Of a stretch of DNA of 64,000 nt, positions 34,470 through 43,100 are shown in pieces; position 1 is the first letter of the stretch; every line of letters begins with the position of its first letter. The DNA lies in the NCBI RefSeq assembly GCF_018131015.1, contig NZ_JAFCJJ010000003.1, positions 186,001 through 250,000 on the forward strand, in the 5' to 3' direction. Under the pieces are notes generated by a model. It made no database searches. It was given only the letters and a program-made list of their open reading frames with translations, and was not told the origin of the DNA. The position numbers and the translations under genes were made by a program. The stretch is from Bradyrhizobium diazoefficiens. Lineage in GTDB: Bacteria > Pseudomonadota > Alphaproteobacteria > Rhizobiales > Xanthobacteraceae.

Positions 34470-34895
34470 TCACGCAGTCGTGGCAAGATAGGGAATGCTG
34501 GCCAGCAGGGCGGCAAGCAGTATTGCGTTGCACAGCATGCCGCTCCAATGCATCCGGCGCAGCCGATCCGCTGCATCGACGTCGCCAGCTTCGCCGGCGC
34601 TGAGCTGATCGTCCATGCGCTGTATGAACCGGCGGCGTCCGCTGATCGCCAGCGCCGCTACCAGGCCGACGACCACAGCGAACAGCATCTGGCCGGCGAG
34701 GAGGAATGCCAGGGTCCCGAGCATTCCGGCCACGCCCATCACCAGAAAATGGGCGTTGAACATCCCGCGCAGCAGCAGGGCGACGGGGTGGATGTCGAGC
34801 TTCACCAGCAGGAAGGCGGGCGACGCCAGCGTGAAATAGCCCATCGGAAAGAGCAGGATGATCATGGCGGCTACGGCCAGGGGATCCGTCGTCAT
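34470..34895 (-). CDS. Small inner-membrane protein of unknown function
   Basis: A 141-residue protein from the ATG at 34893-34895. Four hydrophobic helices are visible: about 8-31, 37-56 continuing to 66, 68-85, and 122-137. Between the third and fourth is a charged cytoplasmic stretch with RRRFIQRMDDQLSAGEAGDVDAADRLRRMHW. No residues suggest a transporter or enzyme. It is convergent with the AraC gene (43 bases) and ends the stretch before the hydrolase gene. Confidence 0.6.
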   Translation of the reverse strand: MTTDPLAVAAMIILLFPMGYFTLASPAFLLVKLDIHPVALLLRGMFNAHFLVMGVAGMLGTLAFLLAGQMLFAVVVGLVAALAISGRRRFIQRMDDQLSAGEAGDVDAADRLRRMHWSGMLCNAILLAALLASIPYLATTA

Positions 34896-35038
34896 GAGAA
34901 GCGGCCTTGTTCCTTCGCGCCGGTCTTCCGGCGGCAGAGCACGATCATAGCCGGGAATCGGGATTTCGGCACTGGGCTTTGGTCGGATGGCGGGCGGCAG
35001 GCGGAAGCGGACCCATTGCGTTATGCCCTCTGGCGGCG

Positions 35039-36019
35039 TCATCGCGTGTGTTCGCCGAGAAGCTGCTCCCGGAAGAATCTTTCGACGCTGGCGTTGAACT
35101 CGCGGTGGAAGGCGACCCTGTCAAATCCCTCCGGCTTGTCGGCGCAGATGCGCGGGACGGCGGCTGCGAGCTCCGGCGAGCAGGGTGCAAGGAATCCGTA
35201 ATGGGCGGTCGACACGACGTGCAGCTCGGGCTTTCCCGGGAGCAGTTCGGCGATGCGCGCCGTGCCTGAGCCGTCACCGATGCCTGGACCGCCCAAGGTC
35301 GATCGCCAGTACTGGAGCGGGATCTTGATCGCGGCGAGAGTCTCCGCCGTGAAGACGCCGGTTGCGGGATCGGCGATGACCGCGGCCTTGATGCGCGAAT
35401 CCTGCGGCGGGTTGGGCGCAGGGGCCCCGTCGCGAAGCTCCTGACACACGCCCGTCTTTCCCTGGCAGACGCTGAGGAGCCTGCCGAAATCCGGCTTGGC
35501 CCCGATCAGCACCAGGCCGGTATAGCCACCCTTGGAGAAGCCGAAGAAGCCGATCTTCGAGAGATCGATAGCCGCCTTGTCTTTCCAGTCGTGCAGCACG
35601 AAATCCAGCAGGCGAACGATGTCCACGGGGCGCGAGGCGAACGCGGACACGCCATCGCTCTGCGAATTGTCATTGCCGTTGTCGCCGGGATGGCTGATCG
35701 CGGCGACGACGAAGCCGGCATCGGCCAAGGCTTCAGCCGTGTCGTGATGGGCCCCGAACCAGGCGCCGCGGCCGTGGGAGAAGACGATGAGCGGCAGATT
35801 CGTGACCGCGACGGGGCAGTCCTTCACGCCGGGCAGAGTGGCAATCGGTCCCACAGAGAGGACGCCGAGCGGCACTTCCTGGAGCGTGCCGGCGCAAGGA
35901 TACCAGATTGCTCCAGCGAGTGCCGGATCGGAATCGAGAAGCTGGAGGCCGGCCGCTTGGGCCGGATCAGCCAGCCAGCATAGCATCAGCACATAGGCGC
36001 AATAGCTTCTCAGTCCCAC
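35039..36019 (-). CDS. Secreted alpha/beta hydrolase (dienelactone hydrolase / PAF-acetylhydrolase-like)
   Basis: About 326 residues if the GTG at 36017-36019 is used, with GGGGACGG just before it; a TTG four codons upstream is the alternative. A signal peptide (YCAYVLMLCWLADPAQA) predicts export. The core has LPLIVFSHGRGAWFGAHH, GFVVAAISHPGDNGND, the nucleophile elbow IGFFGFSKGGYTGL and a late His in STAHYGFL. Asp in IADPAT or nearby completes a likely triad. Several cysteines suggest disulfides in the periplasm. The substrate is unknown. It lies 76 bases downstream of the ExaF operon on the same strand and might be read through. Confidence 0.7.
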   Translation of the reverse strand: MGLRSYCAYVLMLCWLADPAQAAGLQLLDSDPALAGAIWYPCAGTLQEVPLGVLSVGPIATLPGVKDCPVAVTNLPLIVFSHGRGAWFGAHHDTAEALADAGFVVAAISHPGDNGNDNSQSDGVSAFASRPVDIVRLLDFVLHDWKDKAAIDLSKIGFFGFSKGGYTGLVLIGAKPDFGRLLSVCQGKTGVCQELRDGAPAPNPPQDSRIKAAVIADPATGVFTAETLAAIKIPLQYWRSTLGGPGIGDGSGTARIAELLPGKPELHVVSTAHYGFLAPCSPELAAAVPRICADKPEGFDRVAFHREFNASVERFFREQLLGEHTR

Positions 36020-36107
36020 ATCCGTCCCCAATGCAGCTGACGGAACTCAGCAGCGCACGGCGACGGAATTGTGTCGGAGACGGCAGCCGCACGCGACCGC
36101 CGCCGCA

Positions 36108-37034
36108 TCACCGCTGGATGATCTTCGTCCAGACGTCGCCGAGGATCGCGGGTTCGCGCGGTGGCAGATAGGTCAGGCCGGCCTGCCTGCCGAACTCGGC
36201 GATCTTGCCCTCGGCACCGAGCTCGGTCAGCGCCTTGTTGACGGCCTCGATCAGCGCCGGGTCGCTGGCAAGGCCGACATAGCCGCGGTTGGCGCCGATC
36301 GGATAGTAGTAGCCGGAGGCGGTGATCGCCGTGTCGGGATGGGCGGTGCGGTGGGCGTCGAAACGGCCGAGATCGATCAGCGTCGCGTCATAGTCGCCGC
36401 GGGCGACCGCGCCGAGCAGGTCCTCGCGGCCGGGGACGAGATGGGTGATGCTGTCGATCAGCCGTCCCTTGTCGAACGTCATCAGGATGGCGTCGCCCAG
36501 CGACCCGCTTTCGATCGCGAGCCGCATTCCCGCGAGATCGCCGATGTCGCCGATCTTGCGGCCGCGCGCCTTCGGTCCCAGCACCACCGTCATCGGCGAG
36601 TAGACGTAGGGCTGGGTCGGCACCAGCACACCGAGATCGACGCGGCGCCTGCGGTCCTCGCGGCTCGCACCCTCGAAGTCGGGCATCCGCGCCGTCTTCA
36701 TGCCGGGCACGACCAGCGAGTCCTTCGTCAGTGCGTAGCCGCCGACCAGCGAGCACCGTCCGTCGGACAACAGCGCGTTGGCCTCGAGCTGCGGGCTGGC
36801 ATCCTCGTCGAGCTTGGTCTCGAACCATTGGATCTTGAGCGGGCGGCCGAGCCTGTCGGCGACGGCCTGCGCCAGCGTCACGTCGAAGCCAAAGTCCGGC
36901 TGGCCGCGGCGATGCGCCGACAGCGGCGGACGGTCTTCGTCGAGGCACACGCGCAATGGCTGCGGATCGGCCGCATGCGCAGCCGTCATGCCTGACAACA
37001 ACATGGCGAACAGGGGTGCGAGGCGCCTTCTCAT
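36108..37034 (-). CDS. Quinoprotein-associated periplasmic binding protein (XoxJ/MoxJ-like)
   Basis: A 308-residue protein from the ATG at 37032-37034, in an ATGA overlap with the cytochrome gene. A signal peptide ends near AAHAADPQ. The fold is that of the type II amino-acid-type binding proteins: LRVCLDEDRPPLSAHR, DFGFDVTLAQAVADRLGRPLKIQWFE, GRCSLVGGYALTKDSLV, then SPMTVVLGPKARGRKIGDIGDLAGMRLAIESGSLGD. Proteins of this kind beside PQQ dehydrogenases (XoxJ, MoxJ) are thought to help maturation of the dehydrogenase rather than import. It is the third gene of the ExaF-like dehydrogenase - cytochrome c - binding protein operon. Confidence 0.78.
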   Translation of the reverse strand: MRRRLAPLFAMLLSGMTAAHAADPQPLRVCLDEDRPPLSAHRRGQPDFGFDVTLAQAVADRLGRPLKIQWFETKLDEDASPQLEANALLSDGRCSLVGGYALTKDSLVVPGMKTARMPDFEGASREDRRRRVDLGVLVPTQPYVYSPMTVVLGPKARGRKIGDIGDLAGMRLAIESGSLGDAILMTFDKGRLIDSITHLVPGREDLLGAVARGDYDATLIDLGRFDAHRTAHPDTAITASGYYYPIGANRGYVGLASDPALIEAVNKALTELGAEGKIAEFGRQAGLTYLPPREPAILGDVWTKIIQR

Positions 37035-37372
37035 GGCCGCCTCCGGCTCGACACGTAGGCCCACAGATCGGTGATCTCGTCCTCGCTGAGGATGTCGCCC
37101 CAGGGCGGCATCTTATTGTTCTTGCCGTTCTTCACCGTGGTGACGAACCGCGTCCTGTCGTCGGGAAAGGCACGCAGGTCCGGCGTGATGGTGCCGGAGT
37201 TCATCATGCCGGGTCCGTGGCAGTGCGAGCACTTCTCGGCATAGGTCGCCTTGCCGTGGTCGATCTGCGCCTGGGCATTCGGTTCATCCGCGGCCCGGGC
37301 GGTCGCAACCAGCGCGACCGTCAGCACCGCGACGGCGGCGAGAGCCGCCGCCGTCCTCTGGGAGACTTCCAT
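37031..37372 (-). CDS. Cytochrome c, electron acceptor of the ExaF-like dehydrogenase
   Basis: A 113-residue class I cytochrome from the ATG at 37370-37372. Signal peptide TAAALAAVAVLTVALVATARA; haem site CSHCH (Cys48, Cys51, His52); sixth ligand Met88 in NNKMPPWGDILSEDEITDLWAYV. It starts 19 bases after the dehydrogenase stop and its own stop overlaps the binding-protein start, so the three genes form a tight operon. By analogy with XoxG and PedF-type cytochromes it should take electrons from the dehydrogenase and pass them to a terminal oxidase. Confidence 0.88.
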   Translation of the reverse strand: MEVSQRTAAALAAVAVLTVALVATARAADEPNAQAQIDHGKATYAEKCSHCHGPGMMNSGTITPDLRAFPDDRTRFVTTVKNGKNNKMPPWGDILSEDEITDLWAYVSSRRRP

Positions 37373-37391
37373 CAATTCGCCTGACCCGTGC

Positions 37392-39056
37392 TTACTGCTT
37401 GATCGCGAAGACCCACAGCGAGCCGCCGGGCGGCACCTTGGCGAGCCGCTCGTCGCCGGAGAACAGCGAGTAGACGCCGCCATAGCCGCTGGTGACTGCG
37501 ACATATTGCACGCCGTCCTGCTGCCAGGTCACCGGCTGTCCCTCGATTCCGGAGCCGGTCTGGAACTGCCAGAGCTTCTTGCCGGTGTCGGCGTCGAAGG
37601 CTTCGAACTCACCGGTCAGCGCGCCCGAGAACACGACGCCGCCGCCCGTCGACAGCACGCCCGAGAAGCGCGGAATGTCGCTCGGCGCTTCCCACTTCGA
37701 CTTGCCGGTCATGGGGTCGATGGCCTTGAGGTGGCCGCGCGGGCCGTCGTCGAACTGCCACGGATCGGTCAGGTCCATGCCAAGATACCATTCACCCTGC
37801 TTGAAGGTGACGGGCTCGGCCTTGTACTTGCCGCCGAAGTTCAGCGTGTTGGCATAGGCGAGGCCGGTCTGCGGGTTGAAGGACATCGGCTCCCAGTTCT
37901 TGCCGCCGAGGATCGACGGATAGACTGTCACCTTCTTGCCCTCGCGCGCATCCTTGGAGATGTCGGTCTCGATCGGACGGCCGGTCTTCATGTCGACGCC
38001 GGTGGCCCAGTTGACCTTCACGTAGGGGTTCGCCGCCAGCAGCTTTCCGTTGGTGCGGTCGAGCACGTAGAAGAAGCCGTTGCGGTTGGCGTCCATCAGC
38101 ACCTTGGTCGGCTTGCCCTCGACATTCATGTCGGCGAGGACCATCTCGGCCACGCTGTCATAGTCGAACGGATTGTTCGGCGAGAACTGGTAATGCCACT
38201 TGATCTTGCCGGTCTTGGGATCCATCGCCAGCACGGAGCAGGTGTAGAGGTTGTCGCCGGGGCGCACCGCCGAGTTGAACGGCCCGGGATTGCCGATGCC
38301 CCAATAGACCGTGTTCAGCTCGGGATCGTAGGAGCCGGTGATCCAGGTCGAGCCGCCGCCGAGCTTCCAGGTGTCGCCCTTCCAGGTGTCGCCGCCGGGC
38401 TCGTCCGGTGAGGGGATGGAATGGGTGCGCCAGAGATGCTTGCCCGTGGCCGGGTCCCAACCGTCGATGAAGCCGCGGGTGCCGAACTCGGCGCCGGAGA
38501 TGCCGGTGATCACCACGCCGTCGGCGACCAGCGGGGCCACCGTCATCGAGTAGCCTTCCTTGATGTCGGCGGCCTTCTCGCGCCACAGCTCCTTGCCGGT
38601 CTTGGCATCGAGCGCGATCACGTTGGCGTCCAGCGTGGTGCGGAACACCTTGCCGTCGTACAGGGCGGCGCCGCGGTTGATGATGCCGCAGCAGACGATG
38701 CGCGGCGTCTCGGCGGGATACTCGACCTTGGTCTTCCAGAGCTGCTTGCCGGTCTTGGCGTCGACCGCCATGGTCGCGTTGTGCGAGGTCACGTAGATCA
38801 CGCCCTGGTACACCAGTGGCTGGGATTCCTCGCTACGATCGTCGTTGAAACTGTAGTTCCAGACCGGGACGAGATTCTTGATGGTGTCCTTGTTGATCTG
38901 GTTGAGCGACGAGAAGCGCTGCAGATTGTAGCCCATCCCGTAATTGAGAACGTTCGATGTGTCGGTCGCACCCTTGACCAGTTGCTCGGTGGTCTGGGCG
39001 TTGGCACATGTCGATGCAAGCATGACGAGGCTCGCGGCCATCGCAAAGCGGTTCAT
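37392..39056 (-). CDS. exaF: Lanthanide-type PQQ alcohol dehydrogenase, ExaF/PedH-like
   Basis: A 554-residue periplasmic quinoprotein from the ATG at 39054-39056 with signal peptide (cleavage near ANAQTTE). The vicinal cysteine pair lies in RIVCCGIINRG (about 120). The active site Asp in NNPFDYDSV (about 297) is followed two residues later by the second Asp that marks lanthanide enzymes. Other marks are SGAEFGTRGFIDGWD, WKLGGGSTW and repeated DAKTGKxLW blades. ExaF of Methylorubrum and PedH of Pseudomonas are lanthanide-dependent ethanol/broad alcohol dehydrogenases of this size, and I place it there with moderate certainty. It heads the operon with a cytochrome c and a binding protein and is divergent from lanM. 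Confidence 0.85.
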   Translation of the reverse strand: MNRFAMAASLVMLASTCANAQTTEQLVKGATDTSNVLNYGMGYNLQRFSSLNQINKDTIKNLVPVWNYSFNDDRSEESQPLVYQGVIYVTSHNATMAVDAKTGKQLWKTKVEYPAETPRIVCCGIINRGAALYDGKVFRTTLDANVIALDAKTGKELWREKAADIKEGYSMTVAPLVADGVVITGISGAEFGTRGFIDGWDPATGKHLWRTHSIPSPDEPGGDTWKGDTWKLGGGSTWITGSYDPELNTVYWGIGNPGPFNSAVRPGDNLYTCSVLAMDPKTGKIKWHYQFSPNNPFDYDSVAEMVLADMNVEGKPTKVLMDANRNGFFYVLDRTNGKLLAANPYVKVNWATGVDMKTGRPIETDISKDAREGKKVTVYPSILGGKNWEPMSFNPQTGLAYANTLNFGGKYKAEPVTFKQGEWYLGMDLTDPWQFDDGPRGHLKAIDPMTGKSKWEAPSDIPRFSGVLSTGGGVVFSGALTGEFEAFDADTGKKLWQFQTGSGIEGQPVTWQQDGVQYVAVTSGYGGVYSLFSGDERLAKVPPGGSLWVFAIKQ

Positions 39057-39389
39057 CCGTTCCTCCCAATATGCGCGCCTTTTGACGCTGCGGGAGCAAC
39101 ACTCCGCCCGAATGCAAAACCCGTCAATACGAAAGTCGAAGGCGCGCTGCCGATATGTTGGACGCCGGAATCAAGGCGGCGCATGGTCGTTCCCGGAAAA
39201 TTTCACTCGTCTTGCGCGAATGCGCTGCACCAATTTCCGCCACGCGAAGATTGCCGGCGCGGGGTCCGCGCAGCGGGATCCTCCGTCGGCGGACGGACGC
39301 CCGCGATTTCGCGCTTGAACCACTTGGCGGTTGCGGACTTATGATGTCGCGAACCCGTTCAGATCGGGCTCTTGATCAGGGAGGTTGTG
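39057..39389. other. Divergent control region between exaF and lanM
   Basis: 333 bases with no credible gene. It separates two lanthanide-related genes transcribed in opposite directions, so shared metal-responsive control is possible. A candidate lanM promoter is listed separately. The exaF side carries GGAGGAA at 39059-39065 (minus strand) just before its ATG. Confidence 0.65.
39316..39346 (+). promoter_or_regulatory. Candidate sigma-70-type promoter of lanM
   Basis: TTGAAC at 39316-39321 and TATGAT at 39341-39346 are separated by 19 bases, slightly longer than ideal. The start of transcription would fall near 39353, giving a leader of about 37 bases with AGGGAGG before the lanM ATG. Predicted by eye only. 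Confidence 0.35.
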
Positions 39390-39782
39390 ATGATATCGCG
39401 TCGCTCGATTGCGCTTGCGTTGGCGGCTGCATCGCTCGCCGGTCCGGCTTGGTCGGCCTCCGGCAATGCCGTCAAGATGTTCGACACCGACAATGACGGC
39501 ACGCTCGATCTCGCCGAGGTCAAGAAGGCGGCGACCGCATTGTTCGCGAAACTCGATCCGGACCATGACGGCACGCTCGACGTTCGCGAGTTGCGCGGCC
39601 GGCTGACGGCGAAAGAACTTGCCGCCGCCGATCCCGACCGCGACGGTACTCTCACGCTCGACGAATATCTCGCGGTGGTCGAGCAGCGCTTCAACGCAGC
39701 GAATCCCGACAAGGACGGGACACTGGATGCGAAGGAGCTGAACTCGCGTGCGGGCCGCGCGCTGTTGCGATTGCTGCGCTGA
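39390..39782 (+). CDS. lanM: Lanmodulin-like four-EF-hand lanthanide-binding protein
   Basis: A 130-residue periplasmic protein. The ATG at 39390 has AGGGAGG before it; an in-frame TTG six codons earlier is unlikely. A signal peptide ends near WSASGNA. Four EF-hand loops lie at residues 32-43 (DTDNDGTLDLAE), 56-67 (DPDHDGTLDVRE), 81-92 (DPDRDGTLTLDE) and 105-116 (NPDKDGTLDAKE). Spacers are only 12-13 residues, as in lanmodulin and unlike calmodulin. Loops 2-4 have the lanmodulin-specific Pro at position 2; loop 1 has Thr there, and loop 3 has Thr instead of Asp at position 9. The C-terminus resembles Methylorubrum lanmodulin along its length. It should bind lanthanides with very high affinity in the periplasm. 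Confidence 0.92.
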   Translation: MISRRSIALALAAASLAGPAWSASGNAVKMFDTDNDGTLDLAEVKKAATALFAKLDPDHDGTLDVRELRGRLTAKELAAADPDRDGTLTLDEYLAVVEQRFNAANPDKDGTLDAKELNSRAGRALLRLLR

Positions 39783-39881
39783 GACTCCTGTGGTTTGACT
39801 GGGAGCGAAGCCGATTTGTCCGAGAGAGAACTGTGCGCGTTGCGTGCGACAGTTCGTTGTGTCTGCGGTTCGATTCCAGGC

Positions 39882-39910
39882 TTGCGCTGTGCCTGACGCG
39901 GCCCTAGTTT
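39882..39910 (+). promoter_or_regulatory. Candidate promoter of pqqA
   Basis: TTGCGC at 39882-39887 and TAGTTT at 39905-39910 with a 17-base spacer. Transcription would begin near 39917, about 37 bases before the pqqA ATG, and the leader holds GGGAGA as ribosome site. Weak match; read-through from lanM (172 bases upstream) is the alternative. Confidence 0.3.
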
Positions 39911-39953
39911 TTGCCCGGCGCGATGTCGCGCTCAATACCCTTGGGAGACCCCG

Positions 39954-40034
39954 ATGGCTTGGAAAGCTCCGAAGATCGTCGAAGTGCCGGTCGGCATGGA
40001 AATCAACATGTACGCCTGCGCTTCGCGCAAGTAA
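39954..40034 (+). CDS. pqqA: PQQ precursor peptide PqqA
   Basis: A 26-residue peptide, too short for ordinary gene finding. The ATG at 39954 follows GGGAGA. The sequence contains the essential Glu16 and Tyr20 in VGMEINMYACA, spaced Glu-x3-Tyr as required; PqqE joins these two side chains and the pair becomes the whole PQQ skeleton. The N-terminal WKAPKIVEVPV part matches PqqA peptides of Bradyrhizobium-type organisms. PqqB, C, D and E genes do not follow: the next gene is an RND pump on the other strand. It is therefore a stand-alone precursor gene placed next to lanM and exaF. Confidence 0.93.
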   Translation: MAWKAPKIVEVPVGMEINMYACASRK

Positions 40035-40055
40035 GACCCAAGTAAGACCGAAGAC

Positions 40056-40097
40056 CTGCCGCGGCTTCGATGGCGGGCGCCGTCGAAGCCGTGGCAG
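40056..40097. terminator. Hairpin between convergent pqqA and the RND pump gene
   Basis: Arms 40056-40070 and 40083-40097 pair over 15 bases with one mismatch (G:T), around a 12-base loop (CTGCCGCGGCTTCGA against TCGAAGCCGTGGCAG). It starts 22 bases after the pqqA stop and ends 12 bases before the RND stop. There is no T-run, so a bidirectional or mRNA-protecting hairpin is the likely role. It may help the very short pqqA message persist. Confidence 0.6.
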
Positions 40098-40108
40098 TGT
40101 CCGGCCCG

Positions 40109-43100
40109 TCATGCGCCCTTGGGACGGTTCTCGAAACGCCCATAGCGAAGCGCCAGGGTCGGCAGCACCAGCAGGCTGAGCGCCATCGACGTCATCAAGC
40201 CTCCGAGAATCACGATCGCCATCGGGCCCTCGATTTCGCGGCCCGGCTCTCCCGCGCCGATCGCGAGCGGCAACAATCCGAGGCCCGTCACCAGCGACGT
40301 CATCAGGATCGGGACAAGGCGGTCGGCCGCGCCCTCGATCGCGGTCTCAAACCCCCATTTGCGGCCGTCCACGAGCACGAGGTGCTCGTAGTGCGAGATC
40401 ATGAGGATGGAGTTGCGCAGCGTGATGCCGAACAGCGTGACGAAGCCGACCATCGATCCCAGCGAAAGCAGGCCGCCGGTCAAGGCCAATGCGAACACGC
40501 CGCCGACGAAGGCGAAGGGCAGGTTGATCATCACCAGCAGCAGGTTGCGCCAATGGCCGGTCACCATCGCGAGCAGAACGATGATGCCGGTGCCGGCCAG
40601 CAGGGAATTGACGATCAGATCGCGCCGCGACCGGGCCTGGGCCTCGGCCGCCCCGGCGAATTCGATGCGGGCGCCCGCCGGCAGCGTGACCTCGCGCGCC
40701 AGCTTGCGCTTGGCGGCGGCCACGAAGGATTCGAGATCGCGTCCGCTGACGTTCGACGTGACGGTCTGGACGCGCTGCGCGTTCTGGTGCTGGATCTGAT
40801 AGCGGCCCGAGGTCTCGTAGACGTCGGCGACCTGCTTCAGCAGAATGTAGGCGCCGCTCGGCGTACGCAGCGGCAGGTCATCGATCTGGCCGAGCCGGGC
40901 GCGGGCACGCGTATCGAGGATCACGATGATGTTGAAGACGACATTGCCCTCGTATCCCTGGCCGACGATGTCGCCCTGATAGGCGGTGCGGACCAGCTCG
41001 AGCACCTCGACCGCGTCGAGACCCCAGCGCTGCAGATCGGTTGGGCGAAGCTGCACATTGACCTGCGGCATTCCCGGCGGGGTTCGCCGCTGCACGTCGG
41101 CCGCGCCCCCGACCTCGTCGAGCTCCCGCGCGACGTCGCGCGCGGCGCGATCGAGCGAGTCGAGATCGGGTCCGTAGATGTTGATGACCACCGCCGCACT
41201 GAAGCCGGAGACGGTCTCCTCCACGCGCTCCGTCAAATAGGTCTTGCTCGAGAAGGAAACGCCGGGGAAGCCGGACAGGGCAGCCCTGATGCGCGCTTCC
41301 GTTTCGGCTTGGGCCAGCCCCGAGAGCCCCGGCTCAAGATCGACCTCGAACTCGCTGGAATGCGGACCGACCGTGTCGATACCGGCCTCGGCCCGGCCCG
41401 CATGCTGCGCAACCCTGCGAATGCCCGGGATGGTCCGCAGCGTGTCCGTCATCAGCTTGCCGATGCGAAGGGATTCGTCGAGCGCAGTGCCGGGGATCGC
41501 GGAGACGTGCAGGATCAAATGGCCTTCACGCAAATCGGGCAGGAAGGTCCCGCCGAAGAAGGGCAGCATCGCCGCTCCGCCGATGGTGACGACCGCAGCC
41601 GTCGTCATCACCAGCTTCGGGTATCGGCCGATGCGACGCAGCAGGGCCTGGTAGGCGCGACGGGACCACCGCACGGTTGGCGGTTCATGCAGGCGCTGCC
41701 CGCCCGTTCGTCCGACGAGGAGCAGCATGGAGAGCGCCGGGGTCACGGTCAGGGCGACCGCGAGCGAGGCGATCACGGCGAGGATGTAGGCGATGCCGAG
41801 GGGACCGAACAGCCGGCCGGCGATGCCGGAAAGCCCCAGGATCGGAAAGAACACCAGCAGCACCGCGAACGTGGCGTAGGCCACGGCGGTACGGACTTCG
41901 AGGAAGGCGTCGAGCACGATTCGCGCCTCGGGTTTCGGCATCGCCACGAGGCGATTTTCGCGCAACCTGCGGACGACGTTCTCGACGCCGATCACGGCGT
42001 CATCGACGACTTCGCCGATGGCGATGGCGAGGCCGCCCAGCGTCATCGTGTTGAGCGTTTCTCCCATCCATTGCAGCGCAAGCACGGCCGCGATCAAGGA
42101 CAGGGGGATTGCGGTGCAGCTGATGATCGAGGTGCGCCAGTCGAACAGGAACAGAAACAGGACCACGATCACGAGCGCGCCGCCGACCAAAAGGGCGTTG
42201 AGCACGTTCTCGGTCGCCGCATCGATGAAATTGGCGGGGCGAAAGATGTCGGCATGGAGCTTGACGCCGTCGGCCTCCAGGCCGGGCCGGAGCTCCTGCA
42301 GTGCCGCCTCCGCGCGCGCGGTGACCTCGCGCGTGTTTGCGCCATATTGCTGGCTGACCATCAGCATGATGCCCGGCACCCCGTCGATCTGGGCGGCCCC
42401 GATCGGCGGCTCGGGCGCGGTCACGACGGTGGCGACGTCGCCGAGGACCACGCTTGCGCCGCCTTCGTGCAGAAGCACGGTGCGGGCGAGCTGGTCGGGC
42501 GTCAGGGACTGTCCCTGTGTTTGCAGCGTGATGCGCTGATTGGCGGTGTCGATGAAGCCGGCGCCGCGCACACCGGTGGCTTTTCGCGCGGCGGCCAGCA
42601 CGTCGTTGAGGCCGACCCGGAAGCGGATCAGATCGTCCGGGCGAACCTGCACCTGCAGCGACCTGACGTCCTTGCCGTAGATGGAGACCTGGGCCACGCC
42701 CGGGACGGCCAGAAGCCGTCGCGCCACGGTCCAGTCCGCGATGGTGCGCAGATCCATCAGCGAACGCTGCCCGGACGTCAGGCCAAGCACCAGCACGGTG
42801 CCGGCCAGCGGGGTCAACGGCGTCATCGACGGTGGCTGAACGCCCTGCGGCAGCCGCGCGGCCACGACGGCGAGACGTTCGGTCACCAATTGGCGCGCCC
42901 GGTAGATGTCGCTCCGCGGCTGGAAGACGACCGTCACGACCGAGAGGCCCTGGATCGACGACGAGCGCAGGCTCTCGACGCCGGCGAGGCCATTGATCGA
43001 TGTCTCAATCGGTTGCGTGACCAGGATCTCGACATGCTCCGGGCTGAGGCCGGGAGCTTCGGTCTGGATCGTGACCTGCGGCGGCGCGAATTCGGGGAAG

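Noticed and set aside
39390..39782. Calmodulin-like calcium sensor
   Set aside because: Spacers between EF loops are 12-13 residues, three loops have Pro at position 2, and the protein is exported. These point to lanmodulin.
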